Source: Micromussa lordhowensis (lineage: Eukaryota; Cnidaria; Anthozoa; Scleractinia; Lobophylliidae). Taken from it: a stretch of 64,000 bases of DNA. The DNA lies in NCBI GenBank assembly GCA_964020085.1, contig OZ026608.1:1500881-1564880 (forward strand), in the 5' to 3' direction. A program made the position numbers and the translations under genes. The notes beneath the pieces are model-generated. The model was not told the origin of the DNA. It made no database searches and was given only the letters and a program-made list of their open reading frames with translations. The number at the start of each line of letters is the position of its first letter. Positions within the stretch are counted from its first letter, which is position 1. Positions 11,244-25,588 of this stretch are shown here, piece after piece.

Positions 11244-12420
11244 GTTTGAGAATTCTATTTGTCAATCTGGCACACATCCTGGATTGGTTTGATCTCGCTT
11301 TATTGAACAACCGGGCTCTGGGTATAAGCACTTAATAGAACTGTTGACCAAACGAACTGAACCTCACAGAACGACTTGAAAGATTAACATACATTGATTT
11401 ATACACTGACGACCTTTTACCTGCTTTACACTTACTGAACTGTACTACACCGACTGGTGTGACAATCCTGTAATAACTACAGAAGCTAACACTTGCGAGA
11501 CTGTCTAACCGTGACTTAACTTAATACTGACTACTTCTTATATACTGTGTACTCTGATAACGTTATTAATGACTACCCGACTGAACTTTACATTACTGAA
11601 GTTGAGAAAACGATGGATTAACCTGTTAACTAACTTAAATAAAGACATCTTGGCTGATACGGCAGCCCTACGGCAGTCAGATCGAACGACTGTTAGACTA
11701 ACTGACGGACAGACAGAGAGAGATTGACAGACAGACAGATTCAAGAAACAGAGAAAAACAGTCACACGGTTAGATTACTGATTATTATCACAGACACACA
11801 CATACGTATTACAGTCATGTGACGTTTTACTGTCAGTAAAGATACCAACTGAGTGAAGGTTTTCTCTTACTACAAACTTGTAACAAACTGACAAAATAAC
11901 AAACTGGTACACTGATTGTTGTATTCACTGATGCTCTTATCGTCATTTTTTATTATAGAGAATTCACACTGGCTTTATTAAATAGACTTAACCAATTACT
12001 GAACGACCGACTGAAACACGACATCAACTAGCTCAAGACAAAACAGGCAATAGCCAAACATGAAACCAAGATACCATTATAACTCAGTACTGCCTTCCTG
12101 AATTTCTTACGGATGAACCACGCAAAGTGACTGAAAGAACTTCACTGACGGACTAAATGATTGATTGACTTAACTTTAACAGTATGACTCAACAACTAAA
12201 TGATTAACTCAGCGACTGACCATATGACACTCTGATGAAAATCTAATTGACAAATGAATATTTTTGGTTAACGAATGAGGATATTATTGACTGACTGACT
12301 GACTGATGTTTGTTTGACTGATACTACGTGCCCTGTTCATAGTCTGGCCGACCGACCGACCAACTGACTGACCCATGAAAGATTGAATGATTGGCTGACT
12401 GACTGACTGACTGACTGACT

Positions 12421-12541
12421 GACTGAATGACTGAATGACTGAATGACTGAATGACTGAATGACTGAATGACTGAATGACTGAATGACTGAATGACTGAAT
12501 GACTGAATGACTGAATGACTGAATTACAGAATGACTGAATG
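12421..12541. repeat. 8-bp tandem array (GACTGAAT)n
   Basis: Within the tetranucleotide block, GACTGAAT repeats about 15 times almost without error, with one variant near 12523 (GAATTACA). This is a dimeric higher-order form of the 4-bp unit and looks recently amplified. Confidence 0.85.
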
Positions 12542-13379
12542 ACTGACTGAGTGAGTGATTGACTGACTGACCGACTAATTAACTGACTGATTGACCGACT
12601 AATTAACTGACTGACTGATTGACCGACTGATTGACTGCCTGATTGATTGACTGACTGGCTATTTGTTGGACTGACACCACGTGACTGATTGACTGTCTGA
12701 CTGACCGAATGACTAACTGAGTGACGTGTTGACTGACAGACCGACCGACTGATGGACGGACTGACTGAGTTATCGACCGACGGCTAACAGGCTGAAAGCC
12801 AGACAGTTAGTCGCTCAAACAGTCAGGTAGACACTTAACAAGTAGCTAAATAACGATCTGAAAAACTGACAAACCGACAGACTGATTGACTGACGGACGA
12901 AACGACCGACTGTCTGACCGATTGATTGATTGATTGATCAACTGACCAACCGTTAGTCATTCAATCATAAAACTTAACAAGTAAATAACTGATTATCTGA
13001 AAAACTAACAAACCGACAAACTGACTGCCTAGCTGTATGAAATGACTAACTAGTGACTGACTTGGTATTTGAGTGACTAATTGACCTACTAAATGAATTC
13101 ACTAACCATCTAACACACGGATTAATGGACACAGTGAATAACCAACTGACTGCATTGACGACCAGGTAAGACGCAGGGCGGCCGCTCGAGTTGTTTAATA
13201 CTAAAACGGTCGCGTTTATAAGCTTTCTCTTATTCTAATCCATTGATAACTGAATGCCTGACTGCCTGAAGGTATGACGGACGGAATGTTTGATTGACTG
13301 ACAGACTCACTGTCTGGCTGACGGACTCACCTACTGTGACTGAGTACATGACGGAATAACTGACTCATTGCCTACAATG

Positions 13380-13680
13380 ATTCACTTACAGGCTGACTGA
13401 TCGACTGACTGACTTACTGAGTAACTAAGCAAACGACTGACCGACTGACCAACTGGCCGACTAACTGACCAACTGACCGACTGACTGGCCGACTGACTGA
13501 CTGACTGACTGACTGACTGACTAACTGACTGACTGACTGACTGACTGACTGACTGACTGACTGACAGACCGACTGACTGACTGACCGACTGACTGACTGA
13601 CTGACTGACTGACCGACTGACTGACTCACTCACTGTTTGAGCGGCTGATTAACTTTCTAGACTGACTGACTGACTAACTG
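13380..13680. repeat. Near-perfect (GACT)n array
   Basis: A long tract of GACT with occasional GACC, AACT or GGCC substitutions. The longest pure runs are near 13495-13565 and 13590-13625. Confidence 0.85.
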
Positions 13681-14279
13681 GCTGACGGGCTGACGGATAG
13701 ACAGACAGACGTGCTATCTGATTAACCGAGGGTCTCACTGTCTGATTGGCCGTGACTGACTGACTGATGAACGGACTCACTGCCTGACTGAATGACTTAC
13801 TATGACTGACTCCCGACCTCACTGTCTAGACCAACGACCAATTGACCAACGTTTTGGTGCACTGTTTTTTAATGAACAGATCAGTCCAAAGGTTGCGTAA
13901 ATAGTTGATTCATAGCTCGAGATAACTCACAAAAATCTCATTGAAATAACGACCGATGAGCAGCCTGCTAATCGCAGATTGAATGACACAATGGTTAAGT
14001 GTTCTGAAACACAATAAAAGCCACTTGAACGTCTAAATTATAGACTGACAAACTTACAGAGAAAGGTAAAGACAGACAGACAGACGATCGGAAGGAGATG
14101 TAACATCAAAATTTATCTAGAGCTTGATTTTGGACTTATGACCACCCTGACAAATTAAAACAAGCAACTGATAAGACTATTGTAACCTACTGAATTCTGA
14201 ATAATTTATATGAAACATGAATATCAAAGTAAGTGACTAAGTGACGATGATTGTCATCAATCAAAAGACAGATTTTATA

Positions 14280-14670
14280 ATTGAGTGATACACACACATC
14301 CAGCCAACCAGAAAAACAGACAGACAAAATGTTGAAAGGAAAGAAACACTGACAGATAGACGGACTGTCAGACACAAAATGACGGACGCACAGAAACAGA
14401 CAGACAGACAGACAGACAAAATGACGAATGAAAAGAAACACTGACAGACGGAAGGACTGTCAGACGCAAAATGACGGACGCACGGAAACAGACAGACAGA
14501 AAAAAGGCCAAACGGAAAGATAGACTGACAGATAGACAAAAAAATGACGGACGGACAGAAACACTGCTGATAGACAGACTGCCAGACAGAAAGACAGATC
14601 AAGAGACATACAGACTTACTGGTATACACAGACAGACAGACAGACGAACACAGACAGATACAAATACCGC
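14280..14670. repeat. (GACA/CAGA)n array, GACA subfamily
   Basis: Short pure runs of CAGACAGACAGACAG are spaced by related sequence. One longer segment is partly duplicated: the motif AAATGACGGACGCAC occurs near 14377 and 14468, about 90 bp apart. ORFs on both strands here are repeat translations. Confidence 0.7.
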
Positions 14671-16920
14671 AGCAATGTAATCTCGAGATGTGAATAAGTG
14701 GCAAACTGGGGGACTTACTCTACTGTCTTACTGATACAGAGGACAAGTTAACGGCTACGAAACGATTACCTCACTGATTGTTCAACGTTTATCTGATGTA
14801 AATTTTAACTAACTGATACAAATATAACGTATTTGATTACTACGCCGCTGAATTGAATCGTTCGAACAGAACCATCAGAGAGAATCTTACGTACTAGATG
14901 CAGTGTTAACAACCTTCATGTAGCTTTATGCAAAAGGTGTCATAATATGAAGCCGACCACATCATATGATCATGAACTCGTATACATACTACATTGTCGA
15001 CTGGAGTCTTTAGTCATGACGCCTTTCAAAAAACATGCCTTTCGTAAAGCTGGCATTTCATAAAATTACGGTACGAAGGACGCGTATAGAATAACTGATT
15101 GACAGAAAGACGGACAGTAGATGGGCAGACAGACATTAACTTTTAAAGACACCTTGAACAAACAACCACGTGACTGACTATCTAATGATCTGGTTAAAAC
15201 GGGGACATGCTGTCCAACTATAAGGTTGACATGGATTGACAATTTACGCATAAATACTTAAAATTATCGACTTTTATGTAAGGTTAACTAAGATACTCTT
15301 ACACTTGACGACAAGCCGTTGACTGCGTGACGGAATTACTCAGTGTCACTATATACACAAACATACTGAAATCAGACTGCCATAGACCGTGACAAACAAA
15401 CAAGGATATACACAGCTAGACAGACAGACAGCCAGACAAATGGACGGACAATTAACTTCAAAGACCACATGACAACTTTAAATCATTGGATTGACTGTGT
15501 GATCTACATAGAAAGACAGACATATTGACTGACCGACAGACAGACACCGACTTACATGGTTGTGTCTCGATTCAATCAGTGTTCGCACTGATTTTGGACG
15601 TTTAATTTACGTTAACTGACAGACTACATATTCATTGTACCTGAGACTTACCGACCGACCAACGTTACCGACCAGTGACCGACGTTATTGAGGCCTATTT
15701 GATAAACTGACTAAATTACTGACTCTCGTGATAACGGCCTGTCAGAATGAAAGTGTAAGCACAAAACAGAATTACTACATGTAGTCACTAACAACGAATT
15801 GTCTTTTATTCTAAGTTAGACTATTTTGAGCTAGTTTAGTTGTTTATTCGCAGAGCTGACTTATTGAATCCGTTATTGACTGTCCAACGGACTTAACAAC
15901 TCAGTGTTTGACTGATTGACCTAGGCGCCAGAGACAAACAGACTACTCAACTAAGACTATCAGTACTAACTTAGCGGCATTCATTTGATTGTTATTAAAA
16001 TTTAATTACACATTTGCTTCGATTTTGCGTATGATCCTGTGCAACTTGCCTCGACATCAACCAACCAATTAGGGTGACCTGCATTTCTTTCTACCCAATC
16101 AGGTGACTTTGCTAGCGAGGATTTTCCCGCGTTTGGCGCCGTTGTCTTTGTGTTAATTATACTTTGATTGGCTCATACGTTATCTACGCTTTTTCTGATT
16201 GGCTAGAAGTGATTTCTCTGATTTTCGTTTTTTCAGCAGTCACCAGGAGACATGTGATGCATACTTGTACAAATCCCCCTTTGATTATTTTGCGGAACTG
16301 TACGTTAAAATCGAGCCCCTCTTGCACTTCTCGTATGTTTTGTTCAGGATCTACCGGTCTAAAAGTAAAACGTTGCACAGGTGTGAAAGTGATATATGTT
16401 GCTGATTCGCGATCGACTGACAAATACGCTAATACAAACAACTGATTGATGGAACATTTGACTTTGACTTACGTTTTAGATTCGCGCGTATTTTTTGAGA
16501 ATTATTTTATAAAAGCAATAGAGCACTTTTTCTGTGTTTATATAGCCTCGTCTAAACACTCGGAGGGTTGGGAGAATTCTCGAAAGTTATGCAAACCCTC
16601 GACTTCTTCTCGGGTTTGCTTAAATAGAAACACGATTACTAACCAATCAGCGCGCGTATTTTCTTAGGGCTGTTTTCTAAACCGGGCATATTACTAAAGG
16701 AGAAGCGAGTTATAGAATGACTGACGACCACTTGTGACCAAATAGACTTAAAACTAAATTATAACGGCTAAGTGACTGATGAACTGATGGACTAAGTAAA
16801 CTAAGTATTCTGTAAATAGTCGACTAACTGACTGATTAAATAAAAGGCCACTTACGAGGCGCCTTTTTTCCTCCGTGTAACTAAAAATTTAACAAACGCA
16901 TCAAGTGATTTAGACTGATG

Positions 16921-16952
16921 TATCATCAACATCATCATCATCATCATCATGC
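16921..16952. repeat. (CAT)n microsatellite
   Basis: TATCATCAACATCATCATC and further CAT triplets, eight or more in a row, interrupt the tetranucleotide block. Confidence 0.8.
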
Positions 16953-17059
16953 CACGTACATAGAATAGACGGCCTGATATAGTATTTTAGACTGAGAAAA
17001 CAAATTCCTAAATTCCTGAGTTGTCAATGATCAAGGGTTATCAAATGCAATTGTCTCTT

Positions 17060-17410
17060 GGATTAACTGACAGACTAACTGACTGTCTAACTGACAGACT
17101 AACTGACTAATTGACTTACTGACTAATTAACTGACTGACTGACTAATTGACTTACTGACTTAACTGACTGACTGACTAATTGACTTACTGACTAATTAAC
17201 TGATTGACTGATTGACTGACTGACTAACTCACTGACTGACTGACTAATTGACTTACTGACTAATTAACTGACTGACTAATTGACTTACTGACTAATTAAC
17301 TGATTGACTGACTGACTAACTCAGACTGACTGACTGACTAGCTGACTGACTAACTGACTAATTAACGGACTGACTGACTGACTGTCTGTCTCTCTGACTG
17401 ACTGACTGTC
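17060..17410. repeat. GACT array with an approximately 50-60 bp higher-order unit
   Basis: A compound unit containing CTAATTGACTTACTGAC followed by TAATTAACTGACTG recurs about five times between 17100 and 17310, with small length changes. This shows amplification of multi-tetramer blocks rather than of single tetramers. Confidence 0.7.
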
Positions 17411-18609
17411 CATCTGGCTTACGTTGCAGCTACTTAAGGTTAAGGACAACTGATTCACGTGACAGTTTGACTAAACTACTTATCAACTGAGAAATACCTG
17501 AACATTGACATTCAGTGTGGTTGACAGACCGATTAAATTACCAACTAAATTGTACCAACATCTACATGAATTCGTACGTTCACATTAAATAAAACAGTTA
17601 CATTTTAAATTTCGATATATTACACCACACTTAGCTTAACTTCACTTCACCACGGTACAGTATGTAGTGAATCACACCATATCATTTATGAATTAATGAA
17701 TTCACTCGAAATCGCCTGACTGAATTAGTAACCGACTGGTTGAATGCCTGACTGACTGGCTGACTGATTTACCGTCTAACTAACAACTACCTGGATCTGT
17801 GCGCAAAATGGCTACTTAGGAGACAAATAGACAGACCAATACAGAGAAACAGACCAACTTATTGACCGACCACAGAAAGCCTGACCAAACGAACAAACAA
17901 TCAAACGCGTGACTCGATAACTGGTAATCGAAGTAAAATCCTATATTTTAATCCAGTCATTAGCTCAAAGGTCATTAAGTTAAATCCAGTTAGTTTTTTT
18001 ACTAATTTTTTTCCGTGCTCTGACTGATCTGTGATATAATACACGACTGAGTATTTTGTCTGAATAGTTCATTTGGATGTCTGGACAAAGGATATTGACT
18101 AATTCATAACCTAACTAAACAAACAGAAACTTCTGAATGTTCCAGAACCTACAGAAAAGGACATACATGGCACGTGCAAAATTGATTCTCACATGATTCG
18201 AAGCGTTGATAGCGTGATCTCGGAAAGGTACCAACACCTTTCAACGATTTGAACACCTAATTTTTGAATCGCTATCCTTGATTTCAAGTTGTACTGATAT
18301 AATTTTGTGGCAATTTCATAACTTCTAGTGCTTCTAGTATCGAAGGAGTGGCTCCAAATATGTCAAAGCGTCAGTGATTCGATAACTTTTATCTGCTGGC
18401 TGACATCGACTCATTGATCATCTGACTGAGTGAGTGACAGAATGACAGAATGACTGACTGACAAACAGAACAGCTGACTGACTAACTGATGAAGTGACGG
18501 AGTGAAGACATGATTGATAATCGCAGTTACACACACAACTTGAGTAGTTGTGAAATTAAAGCCTGAAAAAATTCATTGACTGAGTGACTGACAAACGAAC
18601 CGACTAACT

Positions 18610-19290
18610 AGCAAGTAATTAACCGACTAACCGACTGACTGACTGATTGAGGGACTGACTAACTGAGGGACTGACTGACTGACTGAGGGACTGACTGATA
18701 ACCAGACTAGCAAGTACTTTACTGACTGACGACTGACTGACTGAATAAATGAGTGACAGAGTGACTGACTGAGGGACTGTCTGGCTACCTGATGGATTCA
18801 CTGACTGATTGAGGGACTGACTGAGGGACTGACTGACTAACTGAGGGACTCACTGACTGACTGAGAGACTGTCTGACTGAATGACTGAGGGACTGACTGA
18901 CTGATGGACTGACTGACTAACTGAGGGACGCACTGACTGAGGAACTGACTGACTGAGGGACTGACTGACTGATGGACTGACTGACTAACTGAGGGACTCA
19001 CTGACTGACTGAGGGACTGCTGACTGAATGACTGAGGGACTGACTGACTGATGGACTGACTAACTAACTGAGGGACTCACTGACTGACTGAGGGACTGCT
19101 GACTGACTGAGAGACTGAGGGACTGACTGATGGACTGACTGACTAACTGAGGGACTCACTGACTGACTGAGGGACTGCTGACTGACTGACTGAGGGACTG
19201 ACTGACGGATTGACTGACTATCTAACTGAGGGACTCGCTGACTGACTGAGAGACTGTCTGACTGAATGACTGAGGGACGGACTGACTGAC
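18610..19290. repeat. GACT array with an approximately 79-bp higher-order unit
   Basis: The marker GATGGACTG occurs near 18903, 18971, 19050 and 19129, with a variant near 19204, giving spacings of 68, 79, 79 and about 75 bp. Each unit also carries GAGGGACT and TAACTGAGGGAC blocks in the same order. The minus-strand ORFs here are Ser/Gln/Val repeats, not genes. Confidence 0.75.
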
Positions 19291-20960
19291 GGACAAACGG
19301 AAGGATCGATTTAATGATCGATTTAATGATCGATTGAGTCTCTTGCAGCTTAAATGATTTACTGATTACTGACACGAAAACTGACTTAGACTGACTACCT
19401 GACAACAGACAGATTGTCTTCAATGATTTCCGACGAGGCAACAGTCTGATAACTGATGCCGGAAATAAAATGGCAGGCACGATGACCACCGGTGTAATTA
19501 AAGGAATTAAACAAACGAGCAAATATTTAAACAGACAAACAAACGATAGCAAAAAACAGTACGAAAGTGAGAAACAGAAAACGAGAGCAGCAGAAATACT
19601 AACTGCAACTGATCACGAGAACCAATACCAGACACACATCGACTTACTCATTCGTGAAGAAAATAATGACCTCGACTAGGGCCGCTACGTATAATCAGCA
19701 GTAAACCAACTATCATACTAACGACGATACACACTTTAGAAACGACAGATCCCTTGCAAAAGCGCTGAAAAATTATATCAACGAAATAGCACTCCATAGA
19801 CATATACCTGACTGACAGACATAGTGCGTAGTGCACATACGTAGGAGTAGGAACGACCGTCTAATAGACACTCTAGACTAACAAATAGACCTAATAGTTA
19901 TAATAGCAGTCTATGATACATTTGACGCTCGACAGGCCTGCAACAACTTGACTGAAAGAACGACGTAACTGAGCAGTCTGAGACAGTCGCACCGACAAAC
20001 TAAAGGACAATCTAATGACAGATCTGAGGACAGCCCAGCGACACATTACAATACTAAACAAGACTAGACAGACGGACAAACAAATAGACAGAAAAACAGA
20101 CAGACGGACATATAGATAGACAGACGGACAGATACAGACAGACAGACATGCGGACAGATCCCTATTACAGACGAACAGGACAAACAACAAACCGACAAAC
20201 GCTAAACTGACAGAGAGAAGTGATCTGCACAAAAGCTAATAAACAGAAAAATCAAAACAAGCGATTAAAGATAGGGAAAATGTTTTCCACGAACAACATA
20301 TATGTTCATTAAAAGATACAACTAAATAGAGTATCGTGTACTTTCTAAATGAGACAGGCAACAAAACGAGCAGACTTAGAACTACAGACTTGGAACTACA
20401 GATAACTAACTAACTGATTTTAACTTTGACACTCGCTCGAAAACGTTTTAGCACTTTCTAGACTTGGAAAAGCCGAGAGTGTTAACCGAAACAGGAACAG
20501 AATCATTAAACAATTTTAATTTTTTCGTAGATCCTGTAATATTTGTTAGCATAACAGGAAGTGTCAGAAAGATGAATTTATTTAATCAATATGAGATATC
20601 GTGCTGCAAAGGAGATTGACATGTTCACAAACAAGACAAAAAACTACATGCTTTCTGATAGGCGAGCAAACAAAAATTATCTAGCTTTAGGTCATGCAAA
20701 CTAGTTCCCTGACTGACAGAGGCCGACAGACTGAATAAGCTACTGACTGGCTAACAGACGGACGCACGGAGTGACAGACGAACTGGCTGACGGACAGACA
20801 GATCGCTAGTCGGACGGGTAGACTGATTGACTAATTGATAGACTCGCTTCTTGATGAACTGACTGACGGGTTGACGGACGGACGAACAGACAGACACTCT
20901 GACTGAATGACTGTCTGACGGGCGGCTTGACGGTCTGATAGACAGACGCTTGCACACACA

Positions 20961-23900
20961 TATGGACTGGCGCAGAAGAATGATACGAAGAAAAATTGTT
21001 GAATGGGCGAAATACCCAAGTTAGCGATAACGTCGTTGATAGCGAAACAAATGGCGCTTTAATCTCTTCAATAGAGACAAATAACTGATAATAACCAGAA
21101 GCTCATGTAGGCCCTAACATGCATACAAACTGCATAAATGCTAGGACTATAAAACGCTTAAAGTAAAAGACACTAGTTTAAGCATAAATACTATAAATAT
21201 ACACCTTACAGAAGTTATGACAATAAGTTGTAAATAAATGATTAATGATAGACCACCAAACCAGTATTAATACACCATAATGAACTTAGTTAAATCATAT
21301 TCAGTTGTAGAATTGCTACAGTTGAAGAGAATTTATACAACCCATCAATCTGAGGAAGACGGAAAAAATTAAATTTAGCCATAACCAGAGAGTTTACACC
21401 ATGTTGTGAAAATTACGTAATGTTTGTTAGACTATTATTTATGATTATGAAGATAAAATGTAATCGCTCTCCTGGTTGTTTTCCTCTCTCGTGCTATTGC
21501 AGGCGTTTTATGCTTGTAAGATCCTCTCTATATAAATTTCCTTTGGTGCAGTCCATCGACAATCCAATACCGTAAAAGCTGCAGTTACCTCCCGTCCTAT
21601 CCCAAGTTCACACTGAACAAAAATTAATCCAAGTCTCTTGGCGATTGATTACTAATTGATGTCGTTGGTTTACAAACCCTTGATGTCTTTGGTTGATTAT
21701 TTTAGACTGTGCTCCAACTTTTCTGTTGAACAGAACCTCGCAAAAGTAGTTTGACTTTGACAAAGCCTTTGATCGCAATTCAATAGCAAATGTGGTTTTC
21801 GTGTCCTTCTCCTTTTCCAAGATGATCAGAGTTACAATTTAGCGCAATTTCTTTGCAGAAAAACGATTACTTTGAGCTAAATTCTATTTACAGTTTTCAA
21901 ACTAACTAGCCTTTTTACGGGCAATCGAGTAATACGCCGCGCGCGAGATTCAAATAATAAAGGCCTGTTAGGGGTATTATTATATGACTTGGGTTTGTAG
22001 CCGATCTAACGCGTGCTCTGATTGGCTAATACTAGGGCATTATTCTCCCGTAATGCCCACGGGCCGATTACGGGCCTGCAAAAGCCAAGCAAAAAGCCAT
22101 ATAATAAACAACTTATTAACCTCGAACGTTCGGTCTTTACGGGAAAATCTCAAACCTCGGCCTTGCCGTATTGACCTCGCTATCGCTCGGTCAGTATGGC
22201 AAGGTCTCGGTCCGAGATTTTCCCGTAAAGACCTCACTCTCGGTTAATAAGTAGTTAGTAATGAAGCTTTTAAAGTGAATATTACTTGTACTTACAAAGA
22301 ATTACACCAGCTTTACAACATGTTTGTATGACCTAGAAAACTTCGACAGATAAAATGTGCACAGCGTAATTCTTGTTTACAAAATATGTAGTAGTTTGTG
22401 TTGTTGCTTTCTAAAATAAAACTGTCAAACCTTGTTGTAATTTAAAACGCGACCGTTATTGATACATTTACTAAATTAAATATGTAATTTGTCAAAAATG
22501 AAGGTTTTCACCTTGCTACCACTCTCTATTAGCCCCTGAGGAGTGATTGACGTCAAATATTTTTTTACTCATTCAGTGGAAAGGCAATGAATTATAGACT
22601 AATTAAAGACGCTCATTTGCGCGCGCTAATGACGCGAAAGTCGCGCGCAGTATGGATGCGCAATGCAATGCTGAGGAACAAGGATATAAAGGCAAAGACC
22701 GATACAAAGTTACACTACATTTCGGCTGGCCAAATCAGTCCTCTTCAGGTACATCGAGAATTTTACATTGGAAGCGGTGTCGATTGTAGTCCAAGACTTC
22801 TCTCCGGCTCAAAGAAAACTAATTATCCCTTCGCCACTCTCGCCCGAGTGCCCTCATTCCCATGACGAGGTCACTGAGGTCAACAACCACTGTGACCTGT
22901 TCACTTCATGACCATAATCGTAATTACATCATCAAGCGCTTTGGCGAATGTAACGGCTCTTTTTTTCATTCATTTTCTGAGAAAAGGACTACCATTTGTC
23001 AGATCAATTTTATTCATAAAGCAACACTATATTTATCACTATACAAAGGAAGCTGATTGCTTCAACTCAAAAGGACAACACCACGTGTATTGTAGAATTA
23101 GTTGTTACCTTTGAAAGTGGGATGTTCCGGCGTTGTCATAGAAACTGTCGCTAACTTTCCAACAAGACAACACTCCAAACGAAAAAGGTAACTTTTTACA
23201 TCGACATTTGTAGCCACTTTATGGCAGAACTCTAACTGCCACATGGAATAGTGGGTCACTTTTTATGCTTTCAAGGGAATACTGGCTGAAAGCAACCTTT
23301 GATGTGTCTGGTCTGTTAGTATATTCGATTATCTCTTATAATCGTGCCATTTCTAATGAAGTAATGAGCACCAACATGGCGCTACTCTAGAAGAAACAAT
23401 TTAGTGACTTATTAACACAGGGTTGCAGTACATTTTGAGTTCATCAGGAAAAAGGGAACCCTTTCAACAATCTTTACTTTTCAGCCAGAGTTCCCTATCG
23501 CATAACTTGGAACCAATCTGAATCGGAGTTTCGCGTGAACGTTATTTACAGAACTGAAATCTTCAAAACATCAACTTTCTTTCACAGCTAACCTCTAAGT
23601 AACAGCTTTTAAGTTGTACACCTGTATAAATATAATAATTATATTTAACCTATATTGATTTACTTATTTATATATTTACAAATTTTATTATTGTGTTATG
23701 GCCAACAAATTGTCTCGCAACATATAACTATTTCCTTAGTTGGCAAAAAATTTTTCTTCCTTTGCATTCATTAAGTAGGTCATCACGCAATCCTTCAAGA
23801 GAAATATTATATTGTGTGACAAGTCATTGTGTGAAGATCTACACAAAGGGTGCGAACCAAACATTATTACACAAAAATTGAAGCACGTGCGAACGATATA

Positions 23901-25588
23901 TCTGAAAAATTAGACCGAGATTAACTCTTTCCTCGCGTCATTACTCTTATTAAAAATTCAAGTCACAGGCAAAATAGCTTGCCTCTCAGAGAGAGAACGA
24001 CAAACTCGTTCTCAGGGCTTTTCCTTTGAAATTTGGAAGGGAAAAGCAATGGGAACAAGAATGTTAAGCAAGGCAGTTCTTTCACGCGACAAGGTAAATT
24101 TCCCAATGCCTATTCTAGTTTTCATAGACTTGCAATTGAACACTTGAGCAGAGTGCCACTGAACTAACTACCAAACTACAAAGCATTATAAAAGAGCGCC
24201 ATAACAAAACTCAGAACGGAATCTTAACTAACCAAACGTAGGAAGATGAATCAACCGTGAACATTTAAGCTACAACGACGACTTCCTAGCCGAGGTCTAT
24301 TTACTAATTTAAATATAAAACGGCAGACTAAATTCTAACACTACGGGAAAATGGAGTAGCGCCAATTGAAAAAGTTAGTCTAACCATGCTAATATGCCCG
24401 AAGGAAATGTACAATGATACAAGAATGTGGTGTGCGAGTCTTTAGAGTAAATTCTCTTTATAATCCACGCTCGACAAAATGGACATGGAATGATAACTGA
24501 GACAAACTTCAAATAAGGCTGTACTTCAATTTGTCATCATCCTCAAAAGGTTTTTCTCTTAGTATCATCACTTTTCGAACGAAAACGCTGTTCTCTTGTC
24601 TTTTGTTTTTCTTTTTCCAAATTTTAAGTAAAAAAGAAACTACTGAAAGGGGTTAACACTAGCAACACATAAAGCAACAAACCCAAGTTAAATATCTAAT
24701 ACATATTAATTAACTTGCAATATAAATAAATAATATTATACTCTAGCCATAACAAGCTTAATTACTTTACATCGCAACCAAAAATATCCTTAGGTGTACG
24801 TATTTGTTGCTATACACACAAATTTTGTTTACAAAATTAAACCATTATTCTCCATACAAATCAAAGCCATTAGTGATGTGATATAACTGAGAGAGAATAA
24901 ACTGTTTTTGAACATACAGCCAGCTGATGCCCAAACCAGTTTGACAGGCTATCTACAATTCTTGTCCAAACCGGTTTATCAGGATATCTGAACTAGCAAA
25001 TATTTGAAATAGCGTTACGTTAACCAATAACATCTATCCCGAAATACATATCTTTATATTAACGCCAAAGGCGGGAAAGAAATAACATTCTCATTTTAGC
25101 TGACTGCAGGAACACACCTCTAAAAGATGCGAGTAATTTATAATAAATTAGATCTTATACTTTTCACATTCACTGATATTACATCTGTCCAACTAAATGG
25201 AATTAGCAAAATAAACTCTTTTTCCCAAGAATATTCCACTCCCGAAACTATTACTTTAGCCTCGCTCGACATTGATATCTTTGATTTAATTTAAACATTG
25301 TTTCTAACACACACGAGCACGCCATCTTCTTTCAATCGCGGAGTAAAACGTTCACGAATGAAAGAGAATACTTAGTCAGCCCTTGCTGTCCCACTCTGTA
25401 CAGGAACCAAACTTTTAACCCTGTCCCACTCCTCCCTTATCAAGTATCCCCTCGTGCCCCTTAAAAATTAAGGGAGTACAGGGAAGAGACGGTGGGAGAG
25501 GACGGTTGTATTCCATTACACGGCATCTGATAGGCCTGACCTGTGGTGGAATATAGCTGATTTATAGGCGCCACACTGACTGGCAATA
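20961..25588. other. Intergenic DNA and probable 3' region of the VLDLR-like gene
   Basis: No coding exon was recognised. ORFs at 21608-21820, 22587-22865, 22862-23114 and 23693-23881 have no family motifs. A strong palindromic element lies at 22112-22253 and a shorter imperfect one at about 23990-24070. The part adjoining 25588 should be the 3' UTR of the receptor gene, whose end I cannot place because no canonical AATAAA on the minus strand is evident close by. Confidence 0.45.
22112..22253. repeat. Long inverted repeat (foldback/MITE-like)
   Basis: About 142 bp are almost entirely palindromic around a centre near 22182. The left arm starts ACTTATTAACC and holds GGTCTTTACGGGAAAATCTC; the right arm holds GAGATTTTCCCGTAAAGACC and ends GGTTAATAAGT. 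Because of the symmetry, overlapping ORFs on opposite strands (21984-22247 and 22040-22237) give similar peptides, and neither is a gene. The flank at 22040-22085 has a second small inverted motif (CCCGTAATGCCC / GGGCCGATTACGGGCC). Confidence 0.8.

Larger units (their letters stand above)
9951..20960. repeat. Large degenerate tetranucleotide satellite block (GACT/GACA family)
   Basis: About 11 kb in which much of the plus strand is built from GACT and one-step variants (GACA, GACC, GACG, AACT, GATT). Near-perfect arrays (12395-12560, 13380-13680, 17060-17410, 18610-19290) alternate with decayed tracts and with GACA-type arrays (14070-14095, 14280-14670, 15415-15545, 20060-20160, 20740-20960). 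The GACT orientation is constant throughout. Less repetitive islands at about 10800-11320, 15980-16700, 17880-18400 and 19440-19680 show no recognisable gene. All ORFs here encode low-complexity Ser/Val/Gln-type products of the repeat (VSQSVSQS on the minus strand) and should not be read as proteins. Confidence 0.85.

Noticed and set aside
13382..13633. Overlapping minus-strand ORFs encoding [12 protein letters not shown] repeats, and similar ORFs at 18619-18801 and 19064-19552
   Set aside because: They are translations of the GACT array; a 4-bp unit gives open frames in several registers. There is no start context, splice structure or family match.
16164..16445. Overlapping ORFs on both strands in a less repetitive island of the satellite block
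   Set aside because: No domain, and the region is flanked by repeated GATTGGCT/CCAATCAGCGCGC motifs typical of repeats.
9951..20960. CRISPR-like array
   Set aside because: Repeats are 4-bp based without unique equal-length spacers, and the genome is eukaryotic.
21984..22247. Similar peptides on opposite strands (21984-22247 and 22040-22237)
   Set aside because: The similarity results from the palindromic foldback sequence, not from protein conservation.
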